A stretch of DNA of 64,000 nucleotides. Source: Hymenopus coronatus. Lineage: Eukaryota > Arthropoda > Insecta > Mantodea > Hymenopodidae. This document shows positions 46,030 through 55,959 of the stretch, in pieces; the first letter of the stretch is position 1, and every line of letters begins with the position of its first letter. Under the pieces are notes generated by a model. The model worked only from the letters and a program-made list of their open reading frames with translations. It did no database searches and had not been told where the DNA came from. The translations under genes and the position numbers were made by a program. The stretch spans positions 10,636,501 to 10,700,500 of the forward strand of contig CM060880.1 in NCBI GenBank assembly GCA_030762935.1, given 5' to 3'.

Positions 46030-46215
46030 TATTAATATAAAAATAATAGTTGCAACAAATCTTCACTTATCTTTGGACTAGTTTTGCAATGAATTCATTG
46101 CATTATCAACTAGTCCAAAGCAAGGATTCCAAAGATAAGTGAAGATTTGTTGCAACTATTATTTTTATATTAATATTTGTGTTATTACTTCACTGTTAGT
46201 AGCTTCTTTTTACAT
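46030..46215 (+). repeat. PLE-derived foldback, copy 2
   Basis: Left arm 46030-46081 and right arm 46110-46175 are the same palindrome as at 11834. The left arm has lost 14 bases between two TTTGGA repeats (ATCTTTGGACTAG against ATCTTTGGAATCCTTGCTTTGG on the other arm). The right flank TATTTGTGTTATTACTTCAC TGTTAGTAGC matches copies 1 and 3. Confidence 0.8.
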
Positions 46216-46881
46216 GTATATGTATTTAAATTTACATCTTTAAATTTCTTAAAGAAACTCTTTCCAAAATTATATCTTTGACTAAAAACCTTTTAAGTCC
46301 ACTTCTTTTGAAAGAATTTTGCAATTTTTTTTATAACAGGTAAACTGTAAGAAATAGACAAAACCTAACTAAAGAATTTATTTCAGGAAGCTTTTTTTGT
46401 ATCAGCTACTTCCAATACAATCCATTATAACTTCTTATATAACAATAAATAATAGTGGGTAGAGAAAAATAATGTGATTATTACAAGTAAACTTTTTTAA
46501 TTTTCTACTTTAACCAAAAGGTTAGAAGATGCAGCAAGATCCAGTACAAAAATATCTTCCCAATCCATTCTGAACAAATTGCAACCTTGAAGTTAATATG
46601 AGTTTTAAATGAAAGAAAACTGTTTTGAAATGTTACAAATTGTTTACCAGTATTCTTTTAGAATAAAGATGTTACAAAGATGCGAACTACAGAATTTGAG
46701 GTATTATTTTTATGTAATGTGAAACTGAGGAAAAAAGTTTCTCTTCTTTTAATTCAGAAGTAAACACTTCCCCAACAGTTAAAATATATTCAATAAATTT
46801 CCTACCATTGTAGTTTATCTACAGAGAGTTAACTAATATATTTCCAAAATTTGCTGTTTATTTGTCTATTGCTTCACTAAC

Positions 46882-47010
46882 CTTCTGATTGTCTGAGTTA
46901 ACAATTTTACAGCTACTGCTGTCATCATCAGAATCTTCAGAGCTTTCTTGGTCTTCTTTTGTGCTTTTTTTCCAGCGAGAGTAATGTTTCAGTTCTTCCT
47001 GAGATAAGCC
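46882..47010 (-). CDS. UBTF: UBTF-like gene, exon 5 of 6 seen (end of HMG unit and start of acidic tail)
   Basis: Acceptor TTTGTAG before 47010, 43 codons in phase 0, donor AAG|GTTAGT after 46882. GLSQEELKHYSRWKKSTKED corresponds to the segment after the last UBF HMG box (family form SLSPQDRAAYKEYISNKRK). QESSEDSDDDSSSCKIVNSD NQK opens the acidic tail. CK2-like sites (SSEDSDDD) are visible. Splicing to 42993 keeps the frame. Confidence 0.85.
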
Positions 47011-47169
47011 CTACAAAGAGAAGTTCATCGATAGTTATCACAGTATTGCCTATTTAGTCATTTAACAACAAAACTCTGTTTTACAAAGTTAATTACATGA
47101 ATTCTTGCAGTGTTATATTATATTTATAATTACCATTTAAAAATCTATAAGGTGGTGGTGATGGTGAAG

Positions 47170-47480
47170 ATCTGAACCTCACTCTTTGCAGGGTTTTCCA
47201 TTAGGGCCATTATATTGGGGCTAAAAAGGGATCCCTGTTTATGTCAGATTGAAGTATAGATTGCATTTATGCAGGTCAATGCAAAAAGAATTAAATTATT
47301 TGTCTGTTAATGATGCTATCAATTGCCAAGATTATATCAGTGCCGCTGGTGTGCTGGAATTTTGTCCCACAGGAATTGCCAGACTGACATGTCACTTTTC
47401 AAGCATACTTAAAATTCATCAGTCTGGGCCAATTTTGAAGCTGTACCTAACCAACTGAGCCACCCTGACAGACTGCCAAC
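47170..47480 (-). mobile_element. tRNA-derived SINE, GGTTCAAAC family, copy 3
   Basis: On the - strand GTCAGGGTGGCTCAGTTGGT TAGGTACAGC is a clear A-box head at about 47475-47445. The B box is degraded. TTTTAAGTATGCTTGAAAAG follows, as in the 20563 copy. A frame of 69 codons on the other strand is a chance opening. Confidence 0.5.
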
Positions 47481-47744
47481 CAAAAGTCGGACTGCAGAAG
47501 CACCTTAGTGCCAGAGAAAAGAGGGCATCACTACCCAGAAGTATCAAATCTCTTATGAGTGTATATAATTAACTGAAATTATAGTTAAATTTAAAATAAT
47601 AAATACGAGCTTGATGATAACACCTACTGTTTTATAAATCAGAGAAACATAAATCACCTTTAAAGTAAGCTTTTCTCATGGTTTATGTTCTAGATATTTT
47701 TATTTGTAATATTTAATAAAAATATAATCCTGTGACACTACAGC

Positions 47745-47885
47745 CCTTGCAAGAGTTACTTGCTGGGCACATTCCAACTTGCAAACGGCACAGGTGGATT
47801 CCAACTAATACAAGGTGATGTGGGGAGCATCAATCTGTAGCAAACCAGAGCATGACGCTCTAGCCCACTACCCATGGTGCAAGAC
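47745..47885 (-). mobile_element. Possible tRNA-derived SINE fragment
   Basis: On the - strand CATGGGTAGTGGGCTAGAGC GTCATGCTCTGG has the shape of a tRNA A-box region with its D-arm. No convincing B box or tail was found, and no second copy in the window. Confidence 0.3.
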
Positions 47886-47889
47886 ATTT

Positions 47890-50440
47890 GTAATATTTAA
47901 ATCAGTTAAGCATTAGATCTTTTATTCTGTTTGTTTACTTGTTGCATTTGTATATTGCCATTATCATCTAAATAATTTCCCCCTTTGGATCAACAGTATT
48001 CACTCATTACTGTTTGTATCAGTCTTTGGGGTATTATCTTTAAATTTACATGCAGAAGTTCACACTCTTATTCATAATTCCAGACTAAGGGCAGAGAATT
48101 CATAATAGAGGGAATAATCATGATAACTTCAATCCATTTTCTGTGTGTGCACAAAATGATCAGTGTATGGTTGTGCTACTTCCACACAAGCCATAGTCTG
48201 TATCAGTGGCATAGTAGTTGAAATGTTAAGTTTAAAGTATTATTTTAGTAATGGAAATGTAATTGATAACATTTAATGAAATCAATATAAATTCCACATA
48301 AAATCTCATAAAAAATCTTGGGATTTAATGAAATTTTCATTTGTAAATTAAGAAACTACAGGGTGAGTCAGAATAACACTATATCACTTTAAAGCATGAT
48401 TCATGAGTTGCAATTAAGCGTTTTCTTAATGGGAATGTATGTCTGGGAATGTCTTGTTATTGAGTTAGAGGACATTAACATTTTTTTAATTGCTGCTTTG
48501 GGTAAACTTGCTGCTGTTTTATAAACCAAATGATTCAGTATGCCCTATGTTGAGAATTTATACATGCCTTTTCTCTGGAAACTTGTGCTTAAAATATATT
48601 AATTATATTTCTGAGTGGTTCACCTCTCTCTCATTATTCTTGAAATAGGCAACACCTTAATCTCCTAAAGTTGACTATTTTTTGGCCACTATCAGTGCCA
48701 CATAAATCCAGCCTCCTCCTATTTAATTGAGAACAGTTTCTAGTACAGTATCTATGTCAGAAAATTAACTATTTGCTTTAAACTATGAAAGAAATATATA
48801 TATACAATGGATATTCATTAAGTGCAGGCATAGAAACGATGGTTAGCCTCCATGGATGTAAGGTGAAACTCTGGTTGAATGATTATGAACCACAGTCCTG
48901 CATCCTCAATGAAGGAGTAGCTGTTTCAAGTTCTAGGTAGCTCATACGATCAAGAATGCTGAATTAGAACAGGTTATTGCAGGCTGTTTCAGTTTGGCTG
49001 CACATCAAAATGTGGTGACTTACTCACCTACTCACAGGGGTATGCCTGCAGAATGTTATATTCATCAGTATTGAGAGCAACTTATCCTCATGGCTCAATC
49101 AAGTGTTGCAATGCAAGCACAGTCAAACATACCCAATAGTTGGCATAACTATGCGAATATTGCCAAGATACCAAGTATTAAGATATGTATGGTGTTCTCT
49201 GAAGTTGTAAGAAATACTGGTTGGTTGACCAAGTAAAAACATGAATTATGCAATGACCTTTGCCCAGTGGCATACTGGGTATCATCTTCCTCTTTAGCCA
49301 TGCTCCAAGAATTGTGGTTAAGTATGTATGAGCACTTCGGCTCAGATGAGTAGCGTTGGAAAAGCCTAGGGTATTGGGTATGTATACCACATAACCTTTC
49401 CTATAAATGCCTGCACCATTGTCACATTGATGTTCCATATTGAGCTGCAATTTTTATAGTGACAATACGTTGGAAACCAAAATATCCATGTCTCAGTTTT
49501 CTCTCATAGGGTCTCTATTTGTCTTAAAAAATTAAAAAGTTTTAACTGTAACAGCTAACTTCTATCTATCTTCTGTCCAACGATAAACTGCCTGGTAGTA
49601 TGCCAGGCCTGATGATGAACTTTGCCTGCACCAAGGGACGCAAGACTGCATTAAAGGTAACTTACAGCCAAGAGTTCATTTAGTGCAAAGAATATCAGCT
49701 GTTGATAGTTTAATTTTTTCAGTCCTCCCAGAAATAAACTGAAGAGATAAAAATTGCTCATTTTTATAAGTTCTCTTGTTTAATATTTTTAAAATACCAG
49801 CCAGACACAGGCATTTTTATTTTTGAAGAAATCTCAGCTGATCTGTAACATTGATGTGACAGTAGCCCCTTATTAGTACCTGCATATCAAGGGACAGATT
49901 AATCATATTAATTTTTGCCATGATTAAGTTAAGAAGAAATGCACAAATACAGACAAATAATACAACAGAAGAAAGAAAAATAAAGAAACAAAAAAAGAAA
50001 AAAAACATGTCTAGATTTGGTACCCTTTTTATGCTTCAGTTCTTATGTGCATTTATTAAAAACAGGAAAGAAGAAACAAATACTTGAAACCTGCATTGAT
50101 GCGATTTGGATTTTTAGCAAATACTCTGTATGAATTCATCTATCATTATTATTGGGTAGTTTGAGACGACCAAGGCAGATCAGTTTATAGTTTTTGTAGC
50201 ATCTGTTCATAATATTCATGTATTAAACTAATTCTTACTAACTTTAGTGGTCATTATTAGATCCCTTTAATTTCTAATGTTGAAGTTAAAGGTTTATCAG
50301 TTATGTTTTTTAGAACATTAACTCAGGACTACACTTTAAATAAATTGCTGCTGGACAGGAATTGGAACTGATGTTTGTGGCTTACTTATAAACCAAATTA
50401 TAAAGGCCTGGGGTAACATACCTAGATATATTATGTGCTA
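47890..50440. other. UBTF-like intron, nothing recognised
   Basis: AT-rich intron sequence between exons at 50443 and 47010. The - strand frame at 49178-49450 (90 codons) has no recognised motif and no splice sites in the right phase. Confidence 0.5.
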
Positions 50441-50442
50441 AC

Positions 50443-50608
50443 CTTAAGGAATTTTTCATAATCTTTTATGTATTTCTTTTTCAACTCGTTCAGCTGTGTC
50501 TTGTATTCTGCCTTTTCAACATCAGATAATGTCTGCCAACACTGTGGTGCTTCCTTATCGATATTTGAGTCTGCCACAAAACACTTCAAGAATAACTGGT
50601 ATGGATTG
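50443..50608 (-). CDS. UBTF: UBTF-like gene, exon 4 of 6 seen (main part of second HMG box)
   Basis: Acceptor ...AATGTTACAG before 50608. The first base C completes TC|C (Ser) from the previous exon (phase 2), then 55 codons follow to AAG|GTTAGC. NPYQLFLKCFVADSNIDKEA, then PQCWQTLSDVEKAEYKTQLN and ELKKKYIKDYEKFLK, has the HMG-box pattern: the P-Y-x-L-F helix 1 start, the conserved Trp of helix 2, L-S-x-x-E-K-x-x-Y, and a lysine-rich helix 3. UBF uses several such boxes to bend and wrap rDNA. This box is most like the last boxes of UBF by its position next to the acidic tail. Confidence 0.88.
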
Positions 50609-51420
50609 CTGTAACATTCAAGCAAACTGTGTTAATATACACGCTGTTCCAAAAATTACTTCAGTTTAAACCACAATAAATCTAATACAATTCTAGTTAG
50701 GATAATACAAAAATACTGGCACATGAAAAACCTGCCCCAAGAACTGAACTGCTCATTGTTGCCTGCCAATTGACATCTATTGTTGCAAAGCTGTTGCGAC
50801 TACATTTTGCAAATCTAGACCTTTGCATTAGCTTATTTGTTATTTCTTTATTCATTTGCGGTATCTGCTCATGGCGGACAACAACTCATGAGTAATTGGC
50901 AGGGAGCAATCTGTATTCAGGGCCAGTTTTTCATGTGCCATCTCCAATGAATGGCAGCATATTTACTGATTTAATTAAAGTATTGTATTTAATATTTTGA
51001 AATTGACATCTTCCAAGAATACAATTTTAGCTCCCTAAACATTTAAACTGGAATATTTTATGTTTTATTTCTTTTTAAAAAATACCTATAAGAATTTTGT
51101 TTTAAGTATGAGATAATGGATATGGAATGTTGAGGAAGTTGGGAAAAGATGGACTTATTATGAAATGTTTTGTAAGATGATTTTAAGAGTACTATGTAGC
51201 TATGCAGGGAAAATGGCTATATTATAATTAAGCAAAGGGAGTGTATGAGCAATGATTATGGAAAAAATGCTGACACAGAATTTATCATTTACCACAGATC
51301 GCATTTTGAAAGATTGCTTAAATGATCAAGAAAATGTTATTCACCCAAATAAATTAGACACCAAGTACAATAGATGGTACAGCTGGATATATGTAGGAAA
51401 ACAGGATTCTGGTAAAAGAA

Positions 51421-51704
51421 AAATTAAAATGGAGTTTATTTATGGATGCTCTTTAACTACTGTGGTTCTCAGCATCCCATGGATGTGAAAGACCAATTAA
51501 TTTTGCTCAGAGGCCTCTTTGTCAGGCTTGAGGTTCTTTTACGTGCCGTAAATCTACGACACGGGACTAATGGCTTTACTTCCCTTTTGAAGGAAGCCAT
51601 GCTAAGGATTTTTACGTCCCAAAAAATTCATCGTCCTCCGACGGGTTTGAACCCACAATCTTGGGTATATGAAGCATGGTAACCATCACACCACGGAGGG
51701 CGAC
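51421..51704 (-). mobile_element. tRNA-derived SINE with (ATTTC)n-family body, copy 3
   Basis: Nearly full copy on the - strand: CGCCCTCCGTGGTGTGATGG TTACC head, GGGTTCAAACCCGTCGGAGG B box, AAAAATCCTTAGCATGGCTT CC and CGTGTCGTAGATTTACGGCA CG body, CAAGCCTGACAAAGAGGCCT CTGAGC, then AAGAGCATCCATAAATAAAC TCC. The tail repeat is short. It is the reference for interpreting the rearranged copy at 39.2 kb. Confidence 0.8.
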
Positions 51705-51814
51705 AAGTATTCTGGGAATTAGATGTCAGTTGGAAGATAGAGACATACAAAATCTAGGGGCTATGCTAGAAGAGAGAAAAAGTTCTCAAACTGTATAAGG
51801 ATTTTGGAAGTAAT

Positions 51815-52692
51815 GATGAAAAATCTGATGTGCTACACTCAGATGACTTTCTCTAGCTACTCTACAAACAAACTTCTTATGAAAGATAATTCTTCTTTCA
51901 ACACCATGCTAATCGAGATAAACATTAGCAGAATTTTATAACTTAGTTCCTTATAAGTAGAATGGAACTAAGGGAATGCACTATGCTAAAGTGATAAGTC
52001 AAATGTTTTAAAAGGCTGTCGTTATGCAATTGTCATTGCAAATCGCTTCTTTGCTTGACCAGGAGTAGAACAAAATAAAAACGGATACTTCCGTCTGAGA
52101 AAAGTATAACTACTTTACAATTGAAACTAATATCACTACCTCGAAAACGGTAAGCTCCACGAAAAAAAATGTATATGACATATCTTGTCAAGATCTACAT
52201 TTTTTGTTTTGCAAGTTTTTGTCTATCTCTTACGGTTTACTAGTTAAGCCAATTTAAGCAAAATTCAACCAGAATAAACAGGTCTTTAGAAACTATTCCC
52301 AGAAAATTCAAGATATACATTTAATTTGTGATAGAAATGGCTTTAATATGTGGGCTTTTAATCAAAATTGTTAGAACCATTTTTAAGAAAATCAAAATGT
52401 TTGAAATTTTTTCTACGTAAAGGGTAGTTGGGGTGGGGGGGATTATCTAGAAAATCTTTGTGTCACATCCCTGGAAGATACAAAACTTAAATACCAAGTT
52501 TGGTATTTTACCGACTTTTCGTTTTTGAGTTATCGTGTTCACAGACACACGGACACAGACCATTTTCTGATTTTTTATTCAGGGGCTCTCAAAACGTGTA
52601 TTTCCGGTGAAATCTCGGTATTGAATTTTTGGGTGTAATACAATACCTTGTCTATACACTATGTACATAGTACATGTAGAAAAAGTAAAAAG
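51815..52692 (-). repeat. Hairpin-ended 0.85-kb repeat, copy K
   Basis: Full-length, reverse orientation. It starts GAAAAATCTGATGTGCTACA CTCAGATGACTTTCTCTAG and ends GTCTATACACTATGTACATA GTACATGTAGAAAAAGTAAA, where CTATGTACATAG is a perfect palindrome core. Confidence 0.8.
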
Positions 52693-53199
52693 AGATGTAT
52701 ATCGAGAGGTACAATAGGAATCAAAGAGAACATATTGCATGCTTTAAACTGAGAGTCTGGAGATTAAAAGATTACAGAAGGGAAGAGATAGAAGAAGGAA
52801 TTGACAATATACAATGATAAAAAAGAAGCAATCCATGTTTTATTAGAATGCAAAGGCAAGGATATCTGGAGGAAAGAGTTGAAGATGCCAAAAACAGTAA
52901 AGATTCAAAAAATGTTTTGTACATAATCTCAGGTTATTAATTTAGCAGAGTTCTTATTTAGAGTTAAGAAGAAATGAATGTAGTCAGTAAATAAACAGTA
53001 TATAGCACAAACTAGTTCCGGAATTTAGGAGTGAGTCCACTAACACTCCTAGATTTCATTCACCACATTTAATGTAGGAACAGGTTTTTGTGAGTGTTGC
53101 TCACATTGTCAGCACACGAAAACAATGTTCCTGCATTAAATTAAGAAGAGCCTTTACATCCAAAAATACAGCCTAAAGCACAAACACAGCAACAAAATC

Positions 53200-53880
53200 T
53201 CAAAATCAAAGGAGTGGTTTATCTCCCCTTCCTTAAACGCATCACAAACCAAATTTCCAAGGCGCTCAAGACCCACAATATAGACACAATTTTCAAACTG
53301 ACCAAACAAATACAGTTTCCTTTGCATCAGCAGGCATGTATCGGATCCCCTTTCATGTGGCGCAGTATATGTGGGTACCACCCAATGGAGCATCAATACC
53401 AGACTTACAGAACATCGTAGACATTGCCGTCTGAGTCAACTATCTGGGTCCCCTTCTGCATGCTCTAGAAGCAGAAGGGGAACATGTGATCCATTACAAC
53501 GAAACTGACATCCTCTCCTCCACTACTCATTACTTTACACATTTGCACCGGGAAGCGATCAAGATCTATAAACATACCAACAATTTCAATAGAAAAGAAG
53601 AAACATTCAGATTAAACAAAACTATCAGACACAACACGGACCAATCAGGTCATGCGAGGGTGGTACCTCCCACAGTATATAAGCCGGCTGCTCCAGACAA
53701 CGTACCAGTTGCTACTGAGAGGCCATGGAGATGTATATACCATTGAAGATGCTTACCGCAGACGCAGGCGAAATGTCTGGGAAACAAAGGGAGAAACCCA
53801 GTGGACCACAGCCCACAAGCCCAGTTTTGTTTTCTATAAAAGAATAAATCTTTTGTAAAAATAGTTTCCAGAAGAGATAG
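53200..53880 (+). mobile_element. Penelope-like element, C-terminal GIY-YIG part and 3' end
   Basis: Frames read VVYLPFLKRITNQISKALKT HNIDTIFKLT (linker before the endonuclease), then CGAVYVGTTQWSINTRLTEH RRHCRLSQL (GIY-YIG core with the Arg and the TRxxEH motif; the first Tyr motif is decayed). Next come HYNETDILSSTTHYFTHLHR EAIKIYKHTNNFNRKEE and a 3' stretch that in one frame reads QWTTAHKPSFVFY. These blocks and their order are those of Penelope-like elements of the Neptune/Poseidon type. Several frameshifts; the RT domain is absent (5' truncated). Confidence 0.8.
53743..53774 (+). ncRNA. Hammerhead-ribozyme-like motif of the Penelope element
   Basis: TTGAAGA (53743-53749) and GAAAT (53770-53774) bracket a short GCTT/AGGC stem. 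Penelope-like elements carry minimal hammerheads of the form CUGANGA-stem II-GAAA. The first C is replaced by T here, so it is probably inactive. Confidence 0.45.
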
Positions 53881-54006
53881 AGTAACTCATGAGAATGGAA
53901 CAACACATCAGATTTTTCTATTATACAACTAGAGGGAAAGAAGCATTTCTAATATAAAGACTGAAATTACTTAAAGACACAATATCTAATTTAAATTAAT
54001 ACTTAC

Positions 54007-54074
54007 GAAGGAGGAGGTTCTGGTTCTCCTTTGTAGAGCTTATCTTCACTGCCTGTCTTACTCTTCTTTAGAAC
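54007..54074 (-). CDS. UBTF: UBTF-like gene, exon 3 of 6 seen (linker into second HMG box)
   Basis: Acceptor GTTTGTGTGCAG before 54074, 22 codons plus two bases, donor TTC|GTAAGT after 54007 (phase 2). VLKKSKTGSEDKLYKGEPEP PPS is a basic linker followed by the signature G-x-P-x-x-P-P that opens several UBF boxes (GEPKKPPMNGY, GRPTKPPPNSY in the vertebrate protein). The split codon TC|C joins it to NPYQLF in the next exon. The exon is too short for simple ORF detection and was found from its splice sites. Confidence 0.85.
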
Positions 54075-54382
54075 CTGCACACAAACAGTTGAGGTGTAAC
54101 AAGGCTCAGAGGATATTTGTGTGTCAGATTGCTGTTTCTCCTAACATAGAAAACAAAGCTTCAGTTTCAAATTTCTATGTTACTGACCAGACAGGCTTCT
54201 TTTCAAAAGCGGGAGTAACTAGTTTTGCACTGCAGTGATACTGAGCACATACTCTATGCATTTTGCTCAATATGGCACATCTGAGATGAATGTGGGAAAA
54301 AGAAGGAAAGTTTTTTTTTTTTTTTTTTTTTTAAATAGCATGTTACAAGTACTGATAACAAAATAGTTTTTTATCATTTTGT

Positions 54383-54910
54383 TTACTTTCTCTAGCATGC
54401 ATGTACAATGTACTTATTAGGTAGAGAAGGTATTGTATTTCATCCAAAAAGTTTATATGAATATATTTCACGAGACATACATGTTTTGAGATCCCCCAAA
54501 TCTATAAAAAAAGGATTTTTAGAAAAAGGTCTCTGTGTGTATGTGCAGGGCTAGAGCACTCGCCTCACACCTAGATGGCGTGGGCGATCCTAAGTGCCGC
54601 AAGTGAGATTTGTGGTGGACAAAGCAGCCCCGGGTTTCCTCCAGGTTCTTTGGTCTTCCCTGCCACTACATTACACTGGTGTGCCATCTTCATTCCATGT
54701 ATCATCAGTGTCAGCACCTGCAGTGTCTTAGCAGTAAAAGCGGGTATTAAACACTAAACTTGATATTTAAGTTCAGCATCTTCCAAGGATGCAACACAAA
54801 GATTTGAAAGAAAATTCCCCCACCTCAAACTACCCTTTACATGTAAAAATGTTTGAAAATCTTGATTTTCTCAAAATAGTTCTTATGATTTTGATTAAAA
54901 TACTCTTACA
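54383..54910 (+). repeat. Hairpin-ended repeat, copy L, interrupted by a SINE
   Basis: Starts TTTACTTTCTCTAGCATGCA TG...GGTAGAGAAGGTATTG and runs to GGTCTCTGTGTGTATGTG at 54545. It is then interrupted by a SINE, resuming at CACTAAACTTGATATTTAAG TTCAGC to GATTTTGATTAAAATACTC. The last third is missing. The insertion shows the SINE is younger than this copy. Confidence 0.75.
54547..54758 (+). mobile_element. tRNA-derived SINE with CTCCGG core, copy 1
   Basis: Inserted within repeat copy L. Head: GGGCTAGAGCACTCGCCTCA CACCTAGATGG, with a degraded B box (GGCGATCCTAAG). Body: GTGAGATTTGTGGTGGACAA AGC, TTTCCTCCAGGTTCTTTGGT, CATCTTCATTCCATGTATCA TCAGTGTCA and GCGGGTATTAAACA. It aligns with the copy at 58944. 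Confidence 0.7.
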
Positions 54911-55482
54911 AATACGTATATAACAATGCTCTAAGTGACATCCCAAAAGAAGCTTGGACTGAGATATTTTCTAAGTGGTTCCAAAGGATGGAAACATGTA
55001 TAACTGCTCAGGAAGAGTATTTTGAAAAGATGTAATAGTTTTATTTTAAATAAAATGTTTTTCTGAATGGCTGCTAAAAACTTTTGGCATACCCCTTGTA
55101 TTAATTAAATGAGCTAAATAGGTCAAATAATTGCAGGATGGATGAGCCACCTAAAATGGTGTATTTATAAAGTTAGGTTTTATTAACATATATTTTGAAA
55201 ATATTAATATAATAATTATTGATATTTTTGACTTATGAATCGTTGATGTTTTCTAAGGATTTAACTATACTGTAGTTCATATCATTATCAGAAATGAGAG
55301 CTATCTTATGCAATATTTTACATCAATCTCAAATAATGTGAACCAAGTCATTCAATCTAGGACTATGCAATGTCACAATGACTTAAAACATAATTCAAGC
55401 TGTTCAAAGTATGAAAATAAACCATTAAACAATTCTGTCTGAAGAATGCATCGGAAATTTTTGTATCAAGTACATTTGTTAC

Positions 55483-55626
55483 CTTTGATTTACTTGCTAT
55501 CATCTTCTGAACCTGAGCTGCTACCACTTTTCTCTTAGGTTGACTATTCTCTAGCTCCTCTTTCCTTCTGTCTTCTGGTAGCGACTCCAAATATGATGCA
55601 AATTCTATTTTATACTGATCTTGCAT
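55483..55626 (-). CDS. UBTF: UBTF-like gene, exon 2 of 6 seen (helix 3 of first HMG box)
   Basis: Acceptor TTTCAAAACAG before 55626, exactly 48 codons in phase 0, donor AAG|GTAACA after 55483. MQDQYKIEFASYLESLPEDR RKEELENSQPKR ends the HMG box: the intron falls inside helix 3. It matches the UBF segment KKKDYEVELLRFLESLPEEE closely. KVVAAQVQKMIASKSK is a basic linker. The frame reads through the donor for a further 20 codons before a stop, without UBF similarity, so the donor is preferred. Confidence 0.88.
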
Positions 55627-55959
55627 CTGTTTTGAAAGTTTAAAATACAGTAAGTTATTTGACATTTACTATAACACAATTATGCAACAAAAATTACAAT
55701 AACATATTAATAACTATCCAGGGAACTGTAGCCTAACTTTAAATAAGTAAGACAGCATTAATTGATATGAGAAATGATTTTTGAGAGAATGTCACTTCTT
55801 AAAAAGTATTTCATTGCTATAATAAAAATTCAAATGCAAACTTATTTTGTCATTAACTTCAGAATGGGGTAAAGAATCTTCAGTGATGACAAGAGGTATA
55901 ATTTAAATGAGCCTGATGGATTTATATTTCCTGGCATGATAATAGAATAGAGCAGAGAT

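Noticed and set aside
49178..49450. 90-codon - strand frame as a gene
   Set aside because: No recognised domain, no splice context, located in an intron.
55363..55482. Continuation of the UBTF-like exon past its donor
   Set aside because: A good GTAACA donor ends the exon in phase, and the following residues have no UBF similarity before the stop.
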